Positions 57,092 through 64,000 of a DNA stretch of 64,000 bases are shown here, piece by piece (the first letter of the stretch is position 1; each line of letters starts with the position of its first letter). The notes beneath the pieces were generated by a model. It made no database searches. It worked only from the letters and a program-made list of their open reading frames with translations, and was not told where the DNA came from. The DNA lies in contig NZ_JAIQYZ010000001.1 in assembly GCF_020164495.1 (NCBI RefSeq), positions 1,302,001 to 1,366,000 of the forward strand. Reading direction: 5' to 3'. The stretch comes from Psychroflexus lacisalsi (GTDB taxonomy: Bacteria > Bacteroidota > Bacteroidia > Flavobacteriales > Flavobacteriaceae). The position numbers and the translations under genes were made by a program.

Positions 57092-57778
57092 GTGATTAAG
57101 GTTTACATGATGCCAGGTATGGCGGCGAATCCATCGGTATTTGAAAGGATTGTTTTACCGTGCGATGAATTCAAAATCATTTGGTTATCATGGAAAATTC
57201 CTGAAAATGAGGAATCATTGTCAGACTATGCTGAACGTATGGTAGAGCAGGTGGTTAAGGATGAACCTGTTGTATTGATTGGTGTATCTTTTGGTGGTGT
57301 TTTGGTGCAAGAAATGAGTAAGTTTATAAAAGTTAAAAGACTTATTATCATTTCAAGCGTGAAAACAAAGCATGAGTTACCTAAACGAATGAAATTCGCA
57401 AGAGATACAGGTTTTTATAAAGTTTTACCAACAAGCCTTCTCAACTATATAACTCAAATTGAAAAGTTGCCTTTGGGAGATTTAGTAAGGAAAAGACTTA
57501 AACTTTATCAACAATATTTATCAGTCAATGATAAAAACTATTTGGACTGGGCTATTAAGGAGATGCTATGTTGGAATCAAGAGAAACCATTAGATGGAAC
57601 GATTCACATTCATGGAGAGGATGATTTGGTGTTTCCAATAAGAAATATTCAAAATTGTATTGTTATTCCAAAAGGAACACATATAATGATTCTTATGAAG
57701 TTTAAATGGTTTAATAATCATTTACCAGAATTGATAATAAAAGGGAAAATAAATTCAGAAAAAAATATACAAAAATGA
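57092..57778 (+). CDS. alpha/beta hydrolase
   Basis: 228 residues, GTG start with AAGAGG at the ribosome-binding position. Hydrolase features: VYMMPGMAANPSVFERI, nucleophile GVSFGGVLVQ, acid region HGEDDLVFPI and His in KGTHIMILM. Short enough to be a cap-less hydrolase; substrate unknown. TATTTTTG (57056-57063) may be its -7 box. Its stop overlaps the next gene's ATG (ATGA). Confidence 0.83.
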   Translation: MIKVYMMPGMAANPSVFERIVLPCDEFKIIWLSWKIPENEESLSDYAERMVEQVVKDEPVVLIGVSFGGVLVQEMSKFIKVKRLIIISSVKTKHELPKRMKFARDTGFYKVLPTSLLNYITQIEKLPLGDLVRKRLKLYQQYLSVNDKNYLDWAIKEMLCWNQEKPLDGTIHIHGEDDLVFPIRNIQNCIVIPKGTHIMILMKFKWFNNHLPELIIKGKINSEKNIQK

Positions 57779-58710
57779 AACTAAATACTTTTTTTAGAAA
57801 GTCAATATTTACATTAGGAGTCATTTCACTTACTTTAGGGACTTATTTTGCAATAACAAGTTTTATCACTTCTGAAGAAGAAAAAGAGGTGAACGATAGT
57901 CCTGATAAGACGTTCAAAAATGATTATAATGTATTTGCAATCGATCTACCCGAACAAATTGATTTTGCCGGAGAAAGAACTCCTTTGGAAATCCCAGATG
58001 TAAGGGAACGTATGGATAAAGAGTTACTTGTAAATACGTATTGGCAATCAAACGCTTTGCTTCTTATTAAGAGATCGAACAAATATTTTCCAATTATAGA
58101 ACCTATTCTTGAAGAGTACGGAGTGCCTGATGATTTTAAATATTTAGCTGTAGCAGAAAGTGGTTTAGAGCATGTGGTTTCTCCAGCTGGAGCCACCGGC
58201 TTTTGGCAGATTATGAAATCGACTGCTACAGACTATGGGCTCGAAGTCAATAATAATGTTGATGAAAGATACCACATTGAAAAAGCTACCAGAGTAGCTT
58301 GCCAGTATCTCATAAACTCCAAGGAACGTTTCGGAACCTGGACGCTAGCGGCAGCTTCATATAACGCTGGCAATAGAGGTATCTCAAGAGAATTGAAGCG
58401 TCAGGAAGTGGAAGATTATTATGACCTTTTGCTCAATCCAGAAACTTCTAGATATGTTTTTAGAATTATTGCCTTAAAGCATATATTATCCAACGCCAGA
58501 GAATTTGGGTTTCACTTTGAAGAAAAAGATCTTTATGAAATTGAAGCTATCAAAAAAGTTAGCGTAGATACAGCTGTCACTGATTTTGTAAAGTTTGCAG
58601 AAAAATTTGACATGAATTATAAAACACTAAAAGTTCATAATCCTTGGTTGCGAGACAAGCACTTAGATAATTATTCCAAAAAAGAGTACAACATTAAAGT
58701 TTTAAAATAA
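57775..58710 (+). CDS. lytic murein transglycosylase
   Basis: 311 residues. N-terminal hydrophobic segment (VISLTLGTYFAITSF, signal anchor), then an SLT-type domain with the catalytic Glu in LAVAESGLEHVVSPAGA, TGFWQIMKSTATDYGLEV and AAASYNAGNRGI. It cleaves peptidoglycan. Translationally coupled to the hydrolase gene upstream (ATGA overlap at 57775-57778). Confidence 0.92.
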   Translation: MKLNTFFRKSIFTLGVISLTLGTYFAITSFITSEEEKEVNDSPDKTFKNDYNVFAIDLPEQIDFAGERTPLEIPDVRERMDKELLVNTYWQSNALLLIKRSNKYFPIIEPILEEYGVPDDFKYLAVAESGLEHVVSPAGATGFWQIMKSTATDYGLEVNNNVDERYHIEKATRVACQYLINSKERFGTWTLAAASYNAGNRGISRELKRQEVEDYYDLLLNPETSRYVFRIIALKHILSNAREFGFHFEEKDLYEIEAIKKVSVDTAVTDFVKFAEKFDMNYKTLKVHNPWLRDKHLDNYSKKEYNIKVLK

Positions 58711-59040
58711 GAAACGCTTAGGAAGTCATTAACTTGAATATTCCATAATTGATGGACTTTATTTTGTTTACTTTATCAAGATCTGGGAGTTACAATTTTC
58801 GGTCTTTATCTAAGTTTTGGATTCTCTTGTTTTGAAGCGCAAATCACAAATTCAAGACTGACAGCTTAACTTTTAATACCGCGAACACCAAAATCGTTAA
58901 GTGAAAAACTTCCTAGGGAATTAGCCTTTGTAAAATCTTCTTTGACCTTAAAAATCATTACGCTAAATCCAGTGTTTGGTGCGCATTTAAATATTATTAT
59001 TTGACCAATTGTTTTGAGCTTTTATCGGTTAAACTAGATT
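58711..59040. other. gene-free stretch with a 50-codon open minus-strand frame
   Basis: No recognisable gene. On the minus strand a frame is open from just after a TAA near 59025 to a TAA near 58870; its residues look protein-like (GQIIIFKCAPNTGFSVMIF; NSLGSFSLNDFGVRGIKS) but there is no good start codon except an internal ATG. It could be the relic of a decayed gene. The rest holds nothing I can identify. Confidence 0.35.
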
Positions 59041-59736
59041 TTAAAATGGGTTTTTAGTAAATAGTTTTAAACTTTCATGTTTTTGTAAAAGCTCAATGTC
59101 TTCAGAAATATCCTTATAACATTTTTCTATGGCTATATCCTTGTCAACAGAGGGATGGATTTGAGTATTCTTTCTAATATTTAATATTGTTTTGTCACCG
59201 CATACCGCTAATGAGATAGGAAGACCAAGTTTGTGTTTGAGTGTTTTAATTGTTTTAGTTTCTGTATTACTTAATTCATCAACATATAAAACCTTTATTT
59301 TAGGATGGTACTGCTTCGAAAATTTGATTGCATCTTCTTTTTTATCCCACATAATGAGAGCGAAGTCTAACCAGTCAGAATGCTCTTCAACCAATAATTT
59401 TAAAGCTTCTAATTCGCCATTGCTAGGAACGCACCAAGAGGCATAGCTCATCAAATAGAAAGGTTTCTTTATGTCGTGAATATGATTAATCTTTTGGTCT
59501 ACACTTAAAACTTTGAAATTGTCCATAATAGTTCCTTTCAATTTAAGGTCTACCAATGAATTGAAATATTCTTCAGAGGATTCATGATTGCCTCTGTGAA
59601 AATCCAAAGAAGACTTTCTTTGAAATTCCTCATGATGAATAGCTAACATTTCAGAAAAAAGAATGCTGTCGATTTCCTTATTATTTTGGGAGAAAACCGA
59701 AAATGAAAAAAATAATATCAGCGTAATTTTTTTCAA
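59041..59736 (-). CDS. secreted thioredoxin-like protein with CxxS instead of CxxC
   Basis: 231 residues, TTG start before a signal peptide (KKITLILFFSFSVFSQ). The thioredoxin-like fold carries the active-site region YASWCVPSNGELEAL: the second Cys is replaced by Ser, so disulfide exchange by the normal mechanism is unlikely. A cis-Pro region (LGLPISLAVCG) is present. It could act as a monothiol redox protein, a chaperone, or a peroxiredoxin-like regulator. Confidence 0.78.
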   Translation of the reverse strand: MKKITLILFFSFSVFSQNNKEIDSILFSEMLAIHHEEFQRKSSLDFHRGNHESSEEYFNSLVDLKLKGTIMDNFKVLSVDQKINHIHDIKKPFYLMSYASWCVPSNGELEALKLLVEEHSDWLDFALIMWDKKEDAIKFSKQYHPKIKVLYVDELSNTETKTIKTLKHKLGLPISLAVCGDKTILNIRKNTQIHPSVDKDIAIEKCYKDISEDIELLQKHESLKLFTKNPF

Positions 59737-59882
59737 AATGAGATGAATTATTGTTAATTTTTAAATTTAAGTAATTTAATTACCATTTACTTAATCAATC
59801 TTCCAGCTTATTTAGCAATAATTATGAACTTATTATTTTTAAAATATTATATTTGTTATAACCAATTCTAGAATATCGTCTT

Positions 59883-60485
59883 ATGACCAATGAAATCAAA
59901 GAAGATCATGAAAAACTAAGGGAAGTCCTTGATAAAACACTTCACAGATTCAAAAACAATTTACAAACTCAACTTAGTTTAATGAATATACAGACCTCTA
60001 CTAATAGGTCTTATTTTGATGACAAAAAGGTAATTGTAGATCGAGTTTTTGCCCTTACACATGTTTATGATTTATATTATAGAAGTAGTAAAGGAGAATC
60101 TCTTTCTGAGGATTCTTCAGTATCTCTTCAATCTTTTATGCTTCAATTCTTTCAATATCTCCAGACTTCAACTCCGAAAATTGATTTTGATTTAATTGAA
60201 ATTGCAGAAGTTAATGTAGATGTAGACAATTTATTGCTTTTGAGTTATATACTTGTTGAGATCAATGACTTCAGAAAAAATCTTGATGACACTCTTACTA
60301 TTGAGATTTCACGTAAAGACAATAAAGTGTTGTTTAAATTCTCGTTCTCAAGTATAGAAAATCATGAGAATTTTCACGAATTATTTGAAGATCAATACAA
60401 GATATTCGACCTTATGGTTATGCAGCTGAAAGGTAAATTTGATTATAAAAAGAAATTTGTAAGACTATCATTCCCAATCCTATGA
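59883..60485 (+). CDS. histidine-kinase-like protein with degenerate ATPase (possible phosphotransfer protein)
   Basis: 200 residues. N-terminal HisKA_2-type dimerisation helix with acceptor His in TLHRFKNNLQTQLSLMN and second helix DRVFALTHVYDLYYRSS. The C-terminal part follows an ATPase fold (LLLLSYILVEINDF in the N-box position) but the G1 and G2 boxes are absent. This is the arrangement of ChpT-like phosphotransfer proteins. It overlaps the response-regulator gene by 4 nt (ATGA), so the two probably act together. TATATTTG (59848-59855) may be a -7 box. Confidence 0.72.
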   Translation: MTNEIKEDHEKLREVLDKTLHRFKNNLQTQLSLMNIQTSTNRSYFDDKKVIVDRVFALTHVYDLYYRSSKGESLSEDSSVSLQSFMLQFFQYLQTSTPKIDFDLIEIAEVNVDVDNLLLLSYILVEINDFRKNLDDTLTIEISRKDNKVLFKFSFSSIENHENFHELFEDQYKIFDLMVMQLKGKFDYKKKFVRLSFPIL

Positions 60486-61222
60486 AAACAAAAGTACTAG
60501 TAGTAGAAGACGATAAGCTCGTTTCTTATGAAATTAAATCCATTTTAGACAACAATGGATTTGATGTTGATATATGTGACAGTTATTCCTGTTGCATAAA
60601 AAATCTCGACACATTTAAGCCAGAGCTCATCCTTTTAGACATCGATCTTCATAAGAAATATGAGGGCATTCAAATAGGTTCATACTTGAATTCTAAAGTT
60701 AATATTCCTTTTATTTACATAACTGGATATACAGATGTTGAGACCTTAAAACGAATACAAACGACCAAACCAGTAGGTTATTTATCTAAACCCTTCAGGG
60801 AAATAGATATCATCAATAACATAGAACTTGCGCTTTACAATAAAAAAGCGAGTTTGGACAATAATAAAAAATCAGAAGAACAACCGGAAGAACGCAAGTA
60901 TTCAAAACCTATAAAACGCGCTTTAGAATATATTGATACCAATATCAATCAAGAGATCAAAACTGATGAACTTATACGTGTTTCTGGTTGGAGTAAATTT
61001 CATTTTATCAGAGAGTTTGCTAAAGAAGTAGGCATGACTCCTTATCAATATATCTTTGACGAAAAGATGAAATTGGCTTCATCAAAACTGAAGAACACAT
61101 ACCAAACAGTTAAGGAAATCGCTTTTGACCTAGGTTATACATCCAATTCAAGTTTCACAAACGCGTTTGTAAAGCATTCTGGGTTATCACCATCCAATTT
61201 TAGAAAAAAATACTGTAGATAA
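60482..61222 (+). CDS. response regulator with receiver and AraC-type DNA-binding domains
   Basis: 246 residues. Receiver domain about 1-120: acidic pair VVEDDKL, phospho-acceptor Asp in LLDIDL, Thr in IYITGYTD, and Lys in LSKPFR. After a linker (about 125-140) comes an AraC HTH domain (DTNINQEIKTDELIRVSGWSK-like first helix, and the second HTH helices ending AFVKHSGLSPSNFRKKY). It activates target genes when phosphorylated. Coupled to the phosphotransfer-like gene; no sensor domain lies beside it. Ends 8 nt before the converging TPR gene. Confidence 0.9.
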   Translation: MKTKVLVVEDDKLVSYEIKSILDNNGFDVDICDSYSCCIKNLDTFKPELILLDIDLHKKYEGIQIGSYLNSKVNIPFIYITGYTDVETLKRIQTTKPVGYLSKPFREIDIINNIELALYNKKASLDNNKKSEEQPEERKYSKPIKRALEYIDTNINQEIKTDELIRVSGWSKFHFIREFAKEVGMTPYQYIFDEKMKLASSKLKNTYQTVKEIAFDLGYTSNSSFTNAFVKHSGLSPSNFRKKYCR

Positions 61223-61230
61223 TAAAAAAA

Positions 61231-61746
61231 TTAGAAGCGTTTCATTTGCTTCTTCATCATTTGAATCTGCTCATTTAGCATTCCATGTTTGTCAAGGGAC
61301 TTTGCTTCTTTGAGAAGTAGTTGTGCCTCACGCTTTCTCCGCTTGGTCATTGCAATGCCAGCAAGATTTAATTTGGCCATTGCTAAATCCTGATTCATAG
61401 ACAACCCAAGTTTTATAGCTCTTTTGAAGTATTTTTCAGCTTTAGTCATATTGGTTTGAGATAGCAACAAACCATGTATATAATTAAAATAACCCTGCTG
61501 TTTTTGTGTTAATGCTGTATCTGGATTTTTAATTTTATCCAACCATTTACGAGCACCTTCAAAATCTTGTTTCCTTAATCTTAAAAATGCTAATAAAATC
61601 ATTTCGTTTTTAAAGTATAAGAAAATGAATATACCAGATAGTAGAATGAGAGCTATTCCATTTCCAATGTTATTTTCTACAATTTGGTATACACCTAAAG
61701 CAATAATTAATACCGCAATAATGAGTTTGAAGTTCTTGTTAAACAT
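61231..61746 (-). CDS. TPR-containing membrane protein
   Basis: 171 residues. Two transmembrane helices in the first 50 residues (LIIAVLIIALGVYQIV; IALILLSGIFIFLYF) and tetratricopeptide-like helical repeats after about residue 60 (YFNYIHGLLLSQTNMTKAEKYFKRAIKLG; LAMAKLNLAGIAMTKRRKREAQLLLKEAK). Function unknown; the repeats suggest protein-protein contacts in the cytoplasm. CAAATCTA at 61764-61771 reads as TAGATTTG on the minus strand, a possible -7 box. Confidence 0.78.
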   Translation of the reverse strand: MFNKNFKLIIAVLIIALGVYQIVENNIGNGIALILLSGIFIFLYFKNEMILLAFLRLRKQDFEGARKWLDKIKNPDTALTQKQQGYFNYIHGLLLSQTNMTKAEKYFKRAIKLGLSMNQDLAMAKLNLAGIAMTKRRKREAQLLLKEAKSLDKHGMLNEQIQMMKKQMKRF

Positions 61747-61805
61747 ATTATTATATTTGGGTGCAAATCTAGCAAAAACAAATGAAAAAAACTTTACTTC
61801 AAGTC

Positions 61806-61835
61806 TTGTAAAACTAAAAATGAATCGTATATTTG
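61806..61835 (+). promoter_or_regulatory. rpmH promoter, Bacteroidetes type
   Basis: TTG (61806-61808), a 19-nt spacer and TATATTTG (61828-61835) are a near-perfect example of the TTG-N(17-23)-TAnnTTTG consensus, about 46 nt ahead of the rpmH ATG. This fits the strong expression expected of a ribosomal protein. Confidence 0.72.
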
Positions 61836-61881
61836 CACGCAGTTTTTAAAAAATAAATAATACTTTTAAAGTCATAAAATA

Positions 61882-62043
61882 ATGAAAAGAACTTTTCAAC
61901 CTTCCAATAAAAAGAGAAAGAATAAGCACGGTTTTAGAGAGAGAATGTCGTCCGTAAATGGTCGTAAAGTTCTAAAGAGAAGAAGAGCTAAAGGAAGAAA
62001 GAAATTAAGTGTTTCTTCAGAAATGAGTTTAAGAAAGAGATAA
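61882..62043 (+). CDS. rpmH: 50S ribosomal protein L34
   Basis: 53 residues, highly basic: [18 protein letters not shown], then [19 protein letters not shown] as in L34. The C-terminal extension ([11 protein letters not shown]) is a little longer than in E. coli L34 (46 residues). Its own promoter lies upstream and a terminator follows. Confidence 0.97.
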   Translation: MKRTFQPSNKKRKNKHGFRERMSSVNGRKVLKRRRAKGRKKLSVSSEMSLRKR

Positions 62044-62067
62044 AATGATTGATTAATTTCACATTAT

Positions 62068-62097
62068 AAAGGTGTTGCTTTTCGCAACGCCTTTTTT
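62068..62097 (+). terminator. terminator after rpmH
   Basis: The stem AAAGGTGTTGC/GCAACGCCTTT (one T-G wobble) with loop TTTTC runs into TTTTTTT. It separates rpmH from carB. Confidence 0.85.
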
Positions 62098-62132
62098 TAT
62101 ATCCAATAGTTTCATTATTAAAGCCTTCTAAT

Positions 62133-64000
62133 ATGCCCAAAAACAACAACATCAAAACAATGCTCATAATAGGTTCTGGCCCTATTGTGATAGGTCAAGC
62201 TTGTGAGTTTGACTATGCAGGTTCACAGTCATTGAGATCTCTTCGAGAAGAAGGGATTAAAACAATCCTTATAAATAGTAACCCTGCAACAATCATGACA
62301 GATCCTACTATGGCCGATCATGTCTATTTGAAACCGCTCACAACAAAATCGATTATTGAAATCCTAAAAAATCATCCAGAAATTGATGCTGTTCTGCCGA
62401 CTATGGGAGGTCAAACAGCTCTAAATCTTTGCATCGAAGCAGACGACAAGGGTATTTGGGAAGATTTTGGTGTTAAAATTACAGGTGTAGATATTGATGC
62501 AATTAACATTACAGAAGATAGAGAAAAGTTTAGAAAACTAATGCAGGATATTGGAGTAGGTGTTGCTCCTTCCAAGACTGTCACTTCCTTTTTACAGGGT
62601 AAAGAAGTGGCACAGGAATTTGGCTATCCCCTAGTGATTAGAGCTTCTTTTACTCTTGGAGGTAGTGGAGCGTCTATAGTGTATAGAGAAGAGCAGTTCG
62701 AAGAGCTTTTAACAAGAGGATTGGAAGCTTCCCCCATACATGAAGTAATTATCGACAAAGCATTGTTGGGGTGGAAAGAGTTTGAGCTGGAATTGTTGAG
62801 AGACCGAAATGATAATGTAACTATCATATGTAGTATTGAAAATATGGATCCTATGGGAATCCATACCGGAGATTCTATAACTGTAGCCCCAGCCATGACC
62901 TTGAGTGATAAGACTTATCAAAAAATGAGGGACATGGCCATTAAGATGATGAGAAGCATCGGTGATTTCGCAGGAGGATGTAATGTTCAATTTGCAGTAA
63001 GCCCAGACGAAAAAGAAGATATTATAGCTATTGAAATTAACCCCCGTGTTTCACGATCTTCAGCATTAGCTTCAAAAGCAACAGGTTATCCCATTGCTAA
63101 AGTAGCTTCAAAATTAGCAATAGGATATCATCTAGATGAACTTCAAAACCAAATCACACAAACGACATCGGCATTTTTTGAACCAACGCTTGATTATGTG
63201 ATTGTTAAAATACCAAGATGGAACTTCGACAAATTTGAGGGTTCTGATAGAACTTTAGGTTTGCAGATGAAGTCTGTTGGTGAGGTTATGGGAATAGGTC
63301 GTTCATTTCAAGAAGCTTTACATAAAGCAACCCAATCTCTTGAAATCAAAAGAAATGGTCTGGGAGCTGACGGAAAAAGCTATACAGATTATAATCAAAT
63401 CCTCAGCAAACTCGAATATGCGAGTTGGGATAGAGTTTTTGTAATTTATGATGCCATACAATTAGGAATACCACTAAGTAGAATTCATGAAATCACAAAA
63501 ATTGACATGTGGTTTCTTAAACAATACGAAGAGTTGTATAGCCTTGAGGTAGAAATTTCAAATTATACAATTGAAACTATTACAAGAGAATTAATGCTTG
63601 AGGCAAAGCAGAAAGGTTTTGCAGATAGACAAATTGCTCACATGTTGAAATGTCTAGAGAGCGAAGTCTACAGTAAGCGTGAAGAATTAAACGTCAATAG
63701 AATATATAAGCTTGTAGATACCTGTGCTGCAGAATTTGAGGCACAAACCCCTTATTATTATTCCACATTTGAAGCAGACGTTATCAATGCTGATGGCGAT
63801 AAAGTAAACACTAATGAAAGTGTAGTGACAGACAAAAAGAAAGTTATCGTTCTTGGTTCTGGGCCAAATAGAATAGGGCAGGGCATAGAGTTCGATTACT
63901 GTTGTGTACATGGTGTGATGGCAGCTGCAGAATGTGGTTATGAAACTATAATGATCAACTGTAATCCTGAAACTGTTTCTACTGATTTTGATACTGCAGA
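62133..64000 (+). CDS. carB: carbamoyl-phosphate synthase large subunit, N-terminal about 620 residues (cut by window end)
   Basis: The reading frame starts MPKNNNIKTMLIIGSGPIVI at 62133 and runs open to the window end. First ATP-grasp half: GPIVIGQACEFDYAGSQ, SNPATIMTDP, MGGQTALN, RASFTLGGSGASIVY, AIEINPRVSRSSALASKATGYP. The second half has begun at IVLGSGPNRIGQGIEFDYC and reaches NPETVSTDFDTA. It makes carbamoyl phosphate for pyrimidine and arginine synthesis. The full protein is usually about 950-1070 residues, so about a third is missing. Confidence 0.97.
   Translation, partial: MPKNNNIKTMLIIGSGPIVIGQACEFDYAGSQSLRSLREEGIKTILINSNPATIMTDPTMADHVYLKPLTTKSIIEILKNHPEIDAVLPTMGGQTALNLCIEADDKGIWEDFGVKITGVDIDAINITEDREKFRKLMQDIGVGVAPSKTVTSFLQGKEVAQEFGYPLVIRASFTLGGSGASIVYREEQFEELLTRGLEASPIHEVIIDKALLGWKEFELELLRDRNDNVTIICSIENMDPMGIHTGDSITVAPAMTLSDKTYQKMRDMAIKMMRSIGDFAGGCNVQFAVSPDEKEDIIAIEINPRVSRSSALASKATGYPIAKVASKLAIGYHLDELQNQITQTTSAFFEPTLDYVIVKIPRWNFDKFEGSDRTLGLQMKSVGEVMGIGRSFQEALHKATQSLEIKRNGLGADGKSYTDYNQILSKLEYASWDRVFVIYDAIQLGIPLSRIHEITKIDMWFLKQYEELYSLEVEISNYTIETITRELMLEAKQKGFADRQIAHMLKCLESEVYSKREELNVNRIYKLVDTCAAEFEAQTPYYYSTFEADVINADGDKVNTNESVVTDKKKVIVLGSGPNRIGQGIEFDYCCVHGVMAAAECGYETIMINCNPETVSTDFDTA

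Noticed and set aside
62624-62990. Two open frames on the minus strand near the window end
   Set aside because: Both are antisense to the well-supported carB coding region and have no family features.
1-64000. Prophage, insertion sequence, CRISPR array, integron or conjugative element
   Set aside because: I see no integrase, transposase, terminal inverted repeats, spaced repeats or phage structural genes. The only repeats are the two hydrolase-tail relics and terminator hairpins.

Overview
The window is an AT-rich stretch of a Bacteroidota chromosome, most likely family Flavobacteriaceae. The evidence is the gliding-motility-type and type A sorting domains used by the type IX secretion system (T9SS), a TonB receptor with an N-terminal carboxypeptidase-D-like domain, a TIGR02757 protein, a Lacal_2735-type small protein, the split methylmalonyl-CoA mutase, weak Shine-Dalgarno signals, and promoters of the form TTG-N(18-20)-TAnnTTTG. 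The genus cannot be fixed from the sequence. Most of the content is housekeeping or generic cell-envelope genes. I see no prophage, insertion sequence, CRISPR array or conjugative element.

Layout. 1-4340: the tail of an aldo/keto reductase, then a minus-strand group (miaE-like and dnaX; a YqaE-like peptide followed by a frameshifted membrane endonuclease/exonuclease/phosphatase gene). 4502-10638: a tricorn-like periplasmic protease, a GNAT acetyltransferase, a metallo-beta-lactamase-fold hydrolase and a secreted alpha/beta hydrolase. 10639-14587: a TonB receptor flanked on both sides by decayed copies of the 3' end of that hydrolase gene. 14588-22546: an OprD-like porin, secreted proteins, a PAS/dimerisation-domain protein, tRNA-Arg, an OmpA lipoprotein, a glycosyltransferase, a small nuclease-fold protein and holA. 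22634-28140: a T9SS cargo protein, a fabH/fabI-like pair and the cysE-cysM pair that makes cysteine from serine. 28304-34594: an amine-oxidase-like flavoprotein, a folK/deoxynucleoside kinase fusion, a queuosine-precursor transporter, an AsmA-like protein and a metallopeptidase.

34595-47602 is a long minus-strand run with many touching or overlapping genes: LolD-like ABC ATPase, TIGR02757, GAF histidine kinase, BatA-domain protein, a dihydroorotase-like protein without its metal-binding HxH, a small membrane protein, esterase, udk, a DivIC/FtsB-like protein, mutA, mutB and a GH3-type acyl-adenylating enzyme. 47776-48909: msrA-folE. 48961-56531: uvrA, a LOG-type phosphoribohydrolase, a secreted nuclease and an outer-membrane beta-barrel with a degenerate M1-peptidase-like front end, all apparently co-transcribed. 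57092-61746: hydrolase, lytic transglycosylase, thioredoxin-like protein, a possible phosphotransfer protein coupled to an AraC-type response regulator, and a TPR membrane protein. 61882-64000: rpmH and the first two thirds of carB.

The parts most worth a second look are the frameshifted nuclease gene behind yqaE, the hydrolase-tail relics around the TonB receptor, the histidine-kinase-like protein with a degenerate ATPase coupled to a response regulator (59883-61222), the PAS protein that has a phospho-acceptor region but no ATPase domain (17046-18074), the dihydroorotase-like protein without its HxH, and the extra fabH/fabI pair. None is proven to be a new system.
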